Below, in pieces: positions 46,706 to 59,400 of a DNA stretch of 64,000 bases (position 1 is its first letter; each line of letters starts with the position of its first letter). Both the position numbers and the translations under genes were made by a program. This DNA is from Branchiostoma floridae (taxonomy: Eukaryota; Chordata; Leptocardii; Amphioxiformes; Branchiostomatidae), in the NCBI RefSeq assembly GCF_000003815.2, contig NW_023365762.1:268490-332489 (forward strand). Direction: 5' to 3'. The notes under the pieces are model-generated. The model did no database searches and was not told where the DNA came from. It was given only the letters and a program-made list of their open reading frames with translations.

Positions 46706-49700
46706 ATAACGTAGAATTTCGTAATCTTAGATAACTGAGAAATGTAAAGACTTAGACTTAGGGAAAGCATTCTTGTTCATCAGCCATTTATCGTAAAAAG
46801 ATTTTTTTAATTACTTAGACCCCCTTTTAATCTCCAAGCAGATCTATTGGGTGCAGGGTCAGTTGGATACTGTTTAGTCGTTGGATACTATCCTTGCCCC
46901 CAATAGATCTGCTTGGAGATTCCCTTCCACTAGTCGGCAATTGCTAAGTGACCTTTAAATTTGGTGACCCTAACGGTTTTCAAACTTAAATATGATGTAA
47001 GATGTAAAAGTAATTTGATTCAAAAGACATCAAAACTTTGTAAAAGACATTCATTCGTTATCCATGAATGACCAGTCAACTGTTTGGACGCTTAGTGGTT
47101 AGAGCCTCTAGTGGAGAGGGGGAGGGGGGTGCTACAGAGGAAAGTACTCAAATGACAACAGAATTGTGCTCTGTCGTGCAATTTTGATAAAACAGACTGA
47201 GACTGTTTCAGATTTTCATGTTTGGGTTTAAAAGTTCCTTTGCCGAATCAGACATACAAATTTTGTCAAACACTGACCAAAAAATTACATTCTGATAACT
47301 GTTACATTGAATACTTTCCTCTCGTTCTATCATTTATTTTCTTTTTACTGCTAGTTAGATTTGCCACAGCTGTCAATGTTACTGGTGTAGTGCTACATAT
47401 AGTATCACATGCACCATATTTAAATCCGATCTCAGGATGTGGTCAATGTAAAAACCGGAGGTGAAGTTTTCAGGCAAATACGGAGGGGTTCCGAACACAC
47501 CTCTAGAGGTAATGTCAAGACGGGGTACGGTCCTCCGTAGATACCTTTGGCTCTCAGTTGCCATGAAGAAAATAATATTGAGCCAATAGTAACAACTGAG
47601 GATGGTAGCCAGGCTATAAAGTATAAAATCACTTGGTCAAACTTTTAACTTTTGGACAAAACTACCCAAAGAAATTTGCCATTTTTTTGTACTGCACTGG
47701 ATAAAATACTGAATTATTAAGGTACAGAGAAATGAAAATTTGTCAAGTGTTATGGTTTGGGTGACACTGCCCATTGAGAACCCCACCTTGTTTGCCTACA
47801 TACCCCTTACATGGATGACATTGACAGTTGCAATAGTGTATATTTCACACGTTATCTCAGGTCTAGCTACGCCCCTTAGCTCATTTCTAGCAGCGCATTG
47901 ATTTTTCTCTCAAGTTGTGAAAAATGTAATCCTTTTTACATAGTGTGATGTATCCCTCCGCGCCATTGTCACCATGTGATCTTCTTTGCCATACACCCCA
48001 ATTGTAATGCTTTCATTGAAGTGTGCCCCCTAGTAGTTACCAATGAAACTGCAGACTTTCGGATAACAGGGTGGCAATGGAAATTGTACTGTGTATTAGA
48101 TGTTGATATGTCCTTACAGAAGAGATATTATCCAATATCTCTTCTTTTCACTGTTGATATAGCCTGCGTTTATTATAAGATACAGGTGGCAGCTATGGTA
48201 TAGATAGTAATAATCTGTTACTAGTTACTGTATACTGAGCAACTTTGATTATTTCTTTTAATTGATTATTTTGATTGTTTGTTAAACATGAGAGGCCACA
48301 AGTATCAACATTTTCATTTTTTTCTCTTTATAGTTTATGTAAAAAGATACAATTGATAAATACTTACCTACTCACATTATATACTTATCAACATATAGTA
48401 GTCATTGTATTTATATTTGTGAAAAACAGTGTTTTGATGATATATCATATTATCAACTTGTATATATTATGTAGTCTGTACATGTAATGTAGATTGGTCA
48501 GTTGACATATAACATTACTTAAACTTTAACTTGTTTTGGTTATAATCCATTTTTCAGCTGCTACAAAAAAAAGGAAAAAACTTTTACTTTTATTTTATTG
48601 TTTTACCATTGATATATTATTGCTCTGATAAGAGTCCGTAATATTTTGATTAATACTTTTATTAATACATATGTTTATTTTATAATCCACTACACATGAA
48701 CAAAACTTTGTATAATGAATCTACGTCGATGTCTAAAAATGGAGGTTAAAACTGTTAGGTTGACACAATAATCCAGAGAAATGATTTTTTGTGACATTTT
48801 GCCATCAACTTTAAACAACACAGCTTATTTAGTGATTACATGTTTTAATCTAACATGAAAATAAACACAACTTATGTTTCTGTTACATAATATTATTCAC
48901 CAATTATTCTTCCTATTACCATTAACGTAATGTTATCACTCAGAGTTGTGTCTGAATTATGTAAGCTGATTGTAATAAATACGGATTGTACATGTACAGT
49001 TACAAACACTGTCTCCGCTGTTTTTCGTCCTTCAAAGTACCAGGTCACATTCGTCGCACGACAGTCGGAGAAACCGTTTCCTACGACCGTGACACTACAG
49101 TCAAAACTGCATTAGCGGCCACCTTTGCATAGTAGCCATCTTTTTGTAAAGGAAAGCGTTGGTGTAAAAAAAAGAGTAAATATGTTAACTGATTTGAAAT
49201 GTGTATCAATCTGAAAACATGCAACATGGTTTGATTATTTACTCTTATGTTGCATGGCAAGTTGTTGTGTTGATACAGAGCCATGTATGGTGGTGTATTT
49301 AGTAGAAATACGCTATAGGGGTATTTATTTACCCAGATATATAGGCTGTAGCCTAATATATAGTATGTAGAAGGCTTAAGTGTAAATCCCTTCATGGTTC
49401 GCCGACGCGTGCTGCCAGAATGTGATGGCTAGTGGTATGTAAAAATCATGTTAAAATTGTCAGCGTCTTGACAGTTCGTCTGTTTTAAATAGGAATTTTC
49501 ATTTCAAACAGAATTGAAAAAATTAAAGTAAAAAAAAATTCGGGTGACGCCATAAACTATCTGTAACTTTTGACTTACTGCTCAGAGAGCCACGTGCTTT
49601 ATTTACATAATATGACGTCATTGCAATGAACGATTTCTCATTCCTGGACAAATTCAAGATGGCTGCTGTCAGTCAAACGTTCGTTGAAAGTCATATTTCT

Positions 49701-50215
49701 GTATTATATTTGATATCGCAGTTTAGTTCTGCTAATATGGAATATAGTAGTATGAGTAATCTTATAATTTTTTTGAACCCTTCAAAATATTGAACCGTGT
49801 AGAAATAACTCTGCTAGCTGACAAGATGGGGCAGCTTGGTGTGATATGAGTATAGTATTCCATACAGACACAAGAACTTTTTTTTTCATCGAGACTACTT
49901 TATAAATGTACTTATGGGTGTTGATAATAATTTTCTCTCATTACCATATACATTATATATACTAAATTGCTTCAGGAAAATTCACAAGAAGAGACGGTCA
50001 CTAGACTGACGGGTATGTAGTCTCCATTGAAGAACTTATTTCTTAGAAATCCAACTCAATTTGAACATCTTTTGTGAGTGTAAACAGGAGTCATCATTTC
50101 TGCATGAAAGCTCTCACGAGTTTGTTGGTGTGGCCTGACTCAATAGGCCCACCGTTGCCGAATGAAAGAAAACCATGATATACACTTAAATGGACAATTG
50201 GAACCATTCTGAGCT
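46706..50215. other. AT-rich spacer between gene B and gene C
   Basis: Presumably begins with the gene B 3' UTR. No gene is recognised. Contains the palindrome at 46829, a fragment of the tacagtcaaa MITE family near 49096 and several AATAAA-type hexamers that cannot be assigned. Confidence 0.45.
46829..46921. repeat. 93-bp palindromic MITE (aatctccaagcagatctattgg ends)
   Basis: aatctccaagcagatctatt at the left end and aatagatctgcttggagatt at the right are exact complements, with a loop around gtttagtcgttgg. It begins about 125 bp after the gene B stop and so may lie in its 3' UTR. Confidence 0.85.
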
Positions 50216-50662
50216 GTGTATGTTAGGGGTGGGTACCGGTACAAAAGATTCAGGTCCAGGTCCGGTTCAAGTCCAGATGATCAGGTCCAGGTCCGGACCT
50301 GAACCTGGACCTGATTCAGTATGACTAATACAAATGGTCCATTTCACTACAAAGAAATCTGTTTGGTGAAGTATTAGACTTATACTGGCGTTTTAGAATC
50401 CTACAACGCTAACTGCACCTGTACGATTGGCTGTAAAACTTGGTAGAAATTACTATAAACTCTACTCTATTTCACTCGTTATTTTCTTCCACCTGCAAGC
50501 GCCAAAACGTGTGAATGTCTGATAAAGTAATCTGTTAATTTTCTAATCGGTCCAACATCCGGTCCAACTAATTTTTTCAGGTCCGGTTTTTCTGGACCGG
50601 TCCAATAAGAAAAACCGGTTTTGTACCGGTACACTGTACCGATACCCAGCCCTAGTCTATGT
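50216..50662. mobile_element. Non-autonomous hAT-like element with 8-bp target-site duplication
   Basis: The element 50224-50654 has termini taggggtgggtaccggtac and gtaccgatacccagcccta. Flanks gtgtatgt (50216-50223) and gtctatgt (50655-50662) match at 7 of 8 positions. hAT transposons have 8-bp duplications and (c/t)aggg(g)tg termini. Subterminal caggtccaggtccggttc-type repeats are present. No transposase. It ends about 165 bp before the gene C ATG. Confidence 0.85.
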
Positions 50663-50827
50663 AAAATCCAGGTGACGCATGAAATAGAAGTAGTACGCTT
50701 GCGTAGAACGTACACGCCCAGGTGTGGCTCTCACATCAGTTGGGCGTATTCTTCTGAAAAGCGGCGAGCGTTCCAGACTGCTCAACGAGAAGTTGAAAAT
50801 TCGTCCAAAACACTTGAAGTATCAAAG

Positions 50828-53425
50828 ATGCTGATTCGCCGGGTTGGCATCATTGTCCTGGCGTGCATCTTGCTCCATGTATTTAGTCAAACTTCAGGTA
50901 TGAAAACCTATTTTGTATACATCTTTATTCCATTCTTCTCAAGAAAACAAACTACTTTATTTAGTTTCACCATACGAAGATGGGCACAAGAAATTTTAAA
51001 TACGCGTAACGATCCCCTTTTGAAACTCTCTATTGCCATCCGTCCTTTTGAGTGTCGCCATGATAATGGACGAAAAGATAACCAGCGCACTTTTCGAAAA
51101 AAAAATTGTGGTGAACCTGTGAGTTTACGTTTGGGTGATAACACGGACCGTGGCGAGACCGCTTCGTCGTCTAGAGTCGTCTAAGGTTGGGGGCTCTAGC
51201 ATAAGCTAGTCAGGGGCTATGTGACTTTGAAGTTGGTGCAGGCGTGAAAAAACCTTACCCGGTATGAATAGCGTTAGTGCAAAATGTGGTCCTCATGATC
51301 TTTGGCATAAATCATGATAATGAGCTAGAGTTATTCTCACCTAATCATTTCAAACTGTCCCACATAGATTAACCCTCAAACCACCGTAGCTTTTTTGTGA
51401 CGTAGATTACCGTATGGGGTCAAAACTGACCCCAAAACTTTTTGTACAAATACAGTTTTTTGTGTGAATCTTTTTGTGATTTGTATATATGTATAGTTTC
51501 ATTAATCTATGTGGGACAGTCTGACATGATTAGGTGAGAATACTTCTAGCTCATTATCATAATTCATGCAAAAGATCATGAGGACCACATTTTGCACCAA
51601 CGCTATTCAGACCGGGAAGGAGGTTTTTGATGCCTGTACCAGCTTCAATGCCATATAGCGGCTGAATGGCTTATGCTAGGGCCACCAAACTTGGTATTTT
51701 TTTAGAAAATGTTGATAGCAAACATTTTCAGTGAACAAAGTATGTTCATCATTTTTTATGCTGCCATGGCAACGGAATTCTGACAGACATATTTATTACG
51801 AAATTTTCTAATTTTGTACTAAACATTTAAGTTTTAAGGTTTTCTTGGCAAATAAAAATTGTTTATCACATCTTATAAAATACAACATAAATTTCAGGAC
51901 TCAATATTCGTAATTTATGCTAATTTGATGACGTCATCAGTCAAAATCCAAGATGGCGGCCGATATTACCCAGATGACGTCATAATGTCGTCATATGACA
52001 TGATAATAGCACAAAAATTGCTACAATAATTTTGGCTTACATGTACATCATTCCCTGAAAATTTCGTGATCCTACAATAAGTAGTTTAGGTGTGGGTCGC
52101 AAAAGTTTGTTTAAAAAAATGCTGGGGTCAGTTTTGACCCCACTGGACCATGCATAAATTTTCGAGGATAACTTAATCAACAATGAGTCAATCTCGGCAA
52201 AAACGTATAAGAAGTTATAGGACAGATATACAAACAAACTCCTGAAAGGAAATTTGTTTTCGACCAGAAATGACAGAATGGCACACATTGATATACGCCT
52301 GGGGTCAGTTTTGACCCCATACGGTGGTTTGAGGGTTAATGAAGCTATACATATATACAAATCATGTACAAAACGTTATGGGATCAGTTTTTACGTCACA
52401 AAAAAAGGTACGGTGGTTTGAGGGTTAAATGTGTAGAAAAAAACTACCTCCAAATTGGGATCTACGACTAATAGGAACTCGATTGATCTTGTGGAATTGA
52501 GGATTTCCAAATTACCATTTTCAGTAGGGGACCTATTTTCAAAATTGGGACAACATTCGTAGGGGCACAGGAATTATATTTCAACAGTTAAGTGCATAAA
52601 GTGACAATTTCAATAGCTTTTACCTCTCCATACCATACTTTTAATTCAAGGTGTACATTTATACTTTCATGAATCTCTCAAAGTTGATATGGGAACCTGC
52701 TATGTACGCATATTGGTCTTGCAAAACTTGTAGATATATTTGTACGAAACAGTATTGTATGGGATCTTGTGGGCGTCAGAACTATTCTGGCGTCAATTTT
52801 TCTTTGTTCTTTGTCAGAGTGCAGCAAATGGAGTGAGAAAATGAGCAATTTGTGCCTCTCAGAGAACATATTCATCCTCGTGAATAATTTATGATGAAAG
52901 AAGGACTACTCAAGGACTAATTCTGTATATAAAAATAGAAAGACAACATGTTGGAGTGTAAGATGTCAAGGACAACACTCCAAGGACTAATTTTGTATGT
53001 AACAAAAAAAAATAGAAAGACAACATGTTGGCAGTGTAATCTACTCTGAATACCTTTTTTAAACTCTTTGTTATTTTCGCCAAAATGTTATGATTTTGAG
53101 CCTGTTTATGTTTAATCTGGATGATAGTTTTTATCAGGTATAGATATGCAGAAAGCTACAGATAAAATCATGTATACAATAGAGTCACTCCATAAATTAT
53201 TCAGTTTGAAAGTTTGTCGAGCTGCCTTTCCTTTGAAAGTCACAAATTGCTCATTTGCCCCCACATCAATGGTTGCCATGCAACCATAAAACACTGACTA
53301 CAACATACGTTTCAACACTATATAGATTTTCCAAGATTGTCCTCAAGGCATGGTAATGAATATGTTATTACCTTCGCCGAGAAGTTTATTTTTTGGGTAG
53401 CTTTTGTGTGTGTGTGCGCGTGTGT

Positions 53426-53470
<45 letters not shown>

Positions 53471-56400
53471 TGTGTGTGTTTGTTAAAGACCAGCATAACT
53501 GGAATACGCCTGGATGGTCAAGTTGTCTGAATATTTGGTATGTGGGTAGGTCTTCATAAAACCTTGAAGCGATTGAACTTTGGGCTCCCTAGCGGCTTGC
53601 TATGGTACTGCAGCAGAACTTCCGCGTTTGGTATATCGAGTACTTATCGAATATCTTCCAGTCAACTATATACATACATACAGTTAGCTGTGTTTTCCCG
53701 GTGAACATTTGGGCGATAAAAGATAGCTAAGGCGATACAATATGTTTGTTTAGCTTTGTTTATGCATATTACGTTCCATGATTATCTCGATTATGTACAT
53801 AACGTTTCTTTACTATTTATTATCTATTAGGCCACGTTGATTTGATTATATGGATGACATCCGCGCTCGCACCAATTTTCGGCCATTTCCAACAAAAAAA
53901 AAGTTTTCGACCACACAATAAATTGTGCAAAGCAGCTGTAAAATGAGCACAAATATTCCGTAGATTGAATAAAAAGTATCAGAAAACAGATAACTAATGC
54001 CATAGAATGCCAAAATGAATATAAAGTCAAAGAATAAGATGTGAAAGGACAGAAAGAAAAACTCTATTGTTGGTTGGGGGAGGTACCAGTACAGAAAATT
54101 CAGGTCCAGAGGATCATTTCCAGGTCCGGACATGAACCTGGACCTGATTGTCTGTGGAAACTTGAGAACTGGCAATACTCAAAACAATGGTAAAAAAAAT
54201 TGGTCAATTTTGCTACAAAGGAATCTGTTTGGTGGATTATTGGACTCCCACTGCATTTTAAAATCCCATCTCCATGTAATAAAGGCTAACTGTCTCTGTA
54301 CCTTTGACTGTAGAATTGGTGCAATTGACTATAAACTCTACTTGACGCTCTTGTTGTCTTCTTGGCCCCCCGGTTAGACCCCAAATGGCTGCCGGCATAG
54401 TGTGTCCATTTTGTAATTGGCAAAACCTGTTCCTCTGTTGTTGTTTTTTAAGGTCTGTTTTTTTCGGATTGGTTCAAGAAGAAAAAATGTTTTGCACCCG
54501 TATGATGTACTGGTCCCTACACCTAACTGTTGGTATACCATACTATGTGTGTTTAGTCCTATGTTCAACCTTCCTGGCCACTTTGATTTCATACTGAAGG
54601 CAACTTTTTTTTTTGGTCAAACTTTTTTTTTATTCGCTCGCTCGCACCAGTTTTGGAGTTCCCGGAGGATGTCATCCATATAATCAAATCAACATGGCCT
54701 TATTAGATTTCTGACGGTGAATGAGAAGCCACATAGGTTTCTGCTCCCACTGCATGTTTTTTTTATTGTTTTCAATTGTTGAATATGTGTGGAGTTTCAC
54801 TGGTAGGAACTCGAGTGATGTTGTGTGTGGAATTCGGGATTTTCTTTGGTATTTTTTAGTAGGAGATGTTTAGTTTTGCACGGAGCCAACATTCTGAGTA
54901 GAACAATGAATTTTCTTTCAACAAAGTGCATAAATTAATAATTGCAATGTTTTTTTTTACCTCTCATAGTTCACAACATAATTCAAGGAGTTTGTACTTT
55001 CATGAGTCACTCAAAGTTGAACTGGGAACCTTCTACGTATGCCTATTGGTCTTGCAAAACTTGTAGACATATTTATACAAAACAGTATTGTATTGGATCT
55101 TGTGGGCGTCAGAACTATTCTGGCGTCAATTTTTCTTTGTCACAATGCAGAAAATGGAGTGGAAAAATGAGCAATTTTTGCCTCTCAAAGAACATATTCA
55201 CCCGCCAACCTCGTAAATAGTTTATGATGAAACAAGGACCACTCCCTTGTATATAACGAAGGACATTAGAAAGACAACATGTTTGGGGTATAATCTACTC
55301 TGAAATGCTTTCTTCAACTCTTTGTAATTTTCGCCAAAATGTTATGATTTTGAGCCTGTGTATGTACATGTTGGTGGTTGTCTTTATAAGTCATGGATAC
55401 ACAACGAGATCATATTTTTACACATTAGAGCCACAGTCATGAATTATTAATAAGTTCATCGACCTGGACCTGCTCTGAGAGTCACGAGTTGCTTTATAGA
55501 CGTACCACGTGTTTGTTGCGATGCAACCATGGTAATAATGACGTCATGCATGCGTGCACTATTTGGTCAAACACAATATATAGATCCCAAGATCAGCCCA
55601 CGTGGCATGTAAATCAATATGTTGATTTTCGTACCTTTTGAGCATTACTGTCATTATGTACCATGCACATAGAGCCAACTATTTACATAGAGTTACATAG
55701 CTGAGATGCTGCTGACAATGCAATAACATTTGGATGATAACAGTTAGCCAATGCAATACATGTACTCCAAAATCTTCTGATAATGAGATGTACATGGACG
55801 TATATTTTGTTTAATTAAAGGCGAATTAGCTATAGTAAAGAACATATTCTTTGACGACCCATGCGCGCTAGCTGGTCATCGAAAGGAAACACACGGGCAG
55901 GCGTACCACAAGGAAGTATCTTGGGACCGCCGCTATTCCTTGTGTTTTTTGCCTCCGTGAAGCGGAGGGTTTGTATAGACTGCCGTTTGTATGCCAGGGT
56001 GATGTTTGTCAGCAACATAACTAGAAAACGGATTGTTTTGATATTTGGTATGTGTGTAGGTTTTTAAAAGACGAAGAAATGGCATGAATTACAGTTTGGT
56101 AGGGCGTTTTGGTGGCGTGTTATATGGTAGTGTAGTAGAACTTCCTCCGCTACCTACCATCATGACTATCCGCCCACCCTTCCCCCAAGTTATTCCCCTC
56201 CAAAGGGATTATGCAACTGCGCAGGCGCGGAAAAATTCCTGTAAAATTCTGGGCATGTTTGCCAATCGGACATATACTATACTATTAGGCTATCCCCTGA
56301 GAAGTCGCCAAAAACACTCTCCAACCACCAAACCATCACCCATTTCACGGAGATATGAGGTCTCCGAACGCTTGTTTAATTTTGTTCGCTAGCTATAGGT

Positions 56401-59400
56401 ATTGTCTTCCGCCATACTCTGACGTTAGTGTTGTCATAGCTGCATTTGTGGCTCTAGTGCATGGATGTAGAAAAAGCTTACATGGAATGCATGGGATTTC
56501 AAGAAGACATAAAATTTCAAGTTATGAATATCATATGAATTGTGTATATTATGACAAAACAATATAACCTTCCTGGCGAAAGTATGCACTGCCACACGAA
56601 AAAGAAGAAGACATAAGGTGTAAAACAGGAACATAGATAAAAGTAAAAAAGAAATACACATCACTTTTACACTTCCATTCTTTATCAAATAGATCATTAT
56701 GTCAGTGCCACTGACGAAAGGTAGTGGATTTTGTCTTAAACGTCTGACCGTTTCCAAAATCATATCCAGCTGCTTGAGTAACTGTTTTCTAGGTTAAATG
56801 GAAATACATCTCGGTGTCAGGTAGCCTGGATACCAGACCCCGACCTAAAAAATATCTATAGTGTTGGGGTCTGGCAGGATGACTGTAGAAAGGCTCTCGA
56901 AAGCCCTTGATAAGAGGAAGGAAAACCTCACACCCCAGGTAGACTAGTACAGGTAGACAGCTACAACACGCCACAGTTGGTTAGCAGGCTATCACAGAAG
57001 CGAATCAGGGGCTAGATATGGCTCAAGGGTGTATTGAGTTATTCTTCAAAACAACACAGACCTTAGTTTAAAGCAANNNNNNNNNNNNNNNNNNNNNNNN
57101 NNNNNNNNNNNNNNNNNNNNNNNNNNNNNNNNNNNNNNNNNNNNNNNNNNNNNNNNNNNNNNNNNNNNNNNNNNNNNNNNNNNNNNNNNNNNNNNNNNNN
57201 NNNNNNNNNNNCCGGGGGTCTTTAACCAATCATGGCAGGAGTGTAATTGCCTCTTGCTGATCCTGCTGCTGTTCTGTTGGTGGGGATTTTTGCCCACTAT
57301 TTGGACAAACTTGAGAAGAAGGCCTACCTCATCTGGCCAGACCCCAACACGATACATATTTTTTTAGATCAGCCTGGGGTCTGGTAACTAGACTAGGTAT
57401 CAGGGTTTATGAACAACAAACTTGATAACTCCACAACTTAAACGTCTGTAGCTGTAGTAGCAATGTGGAATGTGTCACCAAGTTTGATGGTAGCATTCAA
57501 GTTACGTACAAGTATGACGATAATATGTAACGGGACCAAAGAAACCATCTACATCAGAGCTTTACAACCATCCCTGAACAGAGACAGTGGGCGCCATAGA
57601 CTTCCTGCAACAAATGATCCACTGCTTACTGAGTCACGTATTCTATCTGCATTACGTGACGTCACGACAGCAGTGGGCCGTTCATTCCTTGACAAAAGCT
57701 GGTACTGGTCACTCCAAAATTTGAGTGAGTCCAATTTTTGTGTTGGAAATTAAAGTTAAACTAGTTTAATAATGATAATATGTAACGTTGCTGATAAAGT
57801 CATGTTGCGTCAGGATCAGGTATCAACGTCGCCAGAGGGAAACCAGCATTCCAGTCAAGCACTTTTGAAGATCCAATTGAGTCGCTCGTGGCCGGCAAAG
57901 CTGTAGACGGCTCCGTTGGCCACATGGCCTGTTCAAGTACTCAGCAAGAGATCAATCCAAGGTGGTGGGTGGATCTTGGTCAATCGTATAGGGTTGGCAG
58001 GTAAGCGTCCACGCTTGTTTACAGTCTTGACAATTTATATGCGTGAACCCTCAACAGTACACCTTCCTGATTATCAATTACACGTTAATTGAGACTCTCA
58101 TTTCTTCCGACAAGCCACAAAGGGTGTTGATATCTTGAACTCAACTCAGCACTAACTCATCAAAACCTAAACAACAAGTTGAGATGTTTCAATCTCGGGA
58201 GGATATATACCATTGCCTTTGTGTCAAATTTCAACTCCGATGAAAAAATGAACCTGTTATAAAACCAATGGCACCCTCGTAGTTGCTCTGGTTTCTGAGC
58301 GGATTCCAATGCGTTTTTCCAAATAAAATGTCTCTGTATTGAGTATATGCGTGCAAGGCGCATTTTTATACCCGTATCAATACGGCAGACCCGCCATATA
58401 TACGAGTCTCGTGTGATATTACATTCTTTAAACTACTTTCAGAGTACACATCTATCCGGAGACTGTCATACAAGAACTGTTGAATCCCTTTAACATACAC
58501 GTCGGGGAATCCACGTCAGTCAACGACAACCCTAAGTGTGGCGGTGATCATGAGATAGACTCAGGTCAGCCATTCACTACAGTGTCATGTATGGGGATGG
58601 AGGGACGGTACGTGGGGGTCAGTCTCCCGAGGGGATCAACCACCCGACGGCTGGATCTGTGCGAATTCGACGTATATCTGGGTAGGTCTTTGCTATTGTA
58701 AGAGGCCAAGATGGCATACACCCCCGACACACCTACGACAGTTGTATAGTTCTGCCTGACCCCTGCGTCATCTGTCTATACTACTGCCGTAGGGGGGGGG
58801 GGTGCCATTTTGGCCTGTAAGGGACGAATGTTCCGCCCTGTCCCTCACCCCAAGGTCAATACAAAAAGGGAGACTCAGTCAGGCAGTGCTCTGAAGTGTC
58901 CTGTATTCTTGTCAAAACATATGTTCTGTGAACTGGGTAGAACTAGTTGTCCTTGACCCCATGGGTCATCGGACTATACTACTGCCGTAGGGGGGTGTAT
59001 GCCATTTTGGCCTTATACACTATCTACATTGATCACTTTAATTAAGGAGCTTTTATACAGTATAACAGCTCATTGCTTCAATGCATTGGTTATTGTACAT
59101 TCCAAGTCACAGAATTTTCTTTCCAAATGTGTTTAAGTCATTATCTCCCTCTCTCTATATATATATAATTCTTGCGACAGTTGCGACAATGTTCGATGAT
59201 GTTCCATCACGTAATTTGAACCGTATTTAAATCCTCTGGTCATTCGTTCGCGAGTCTCGACTCTAAAGACGCTCCGCCCTGGGGCAACCATTTTAATAAC
59301 AATGGCAAACAAACAGCTTTTTATATGTTTTCGGCCCAATAAAACAATGCAATTGCCATTCTAAACAAAATAGCTCGGAAACAAATGCGACATTCAAATA

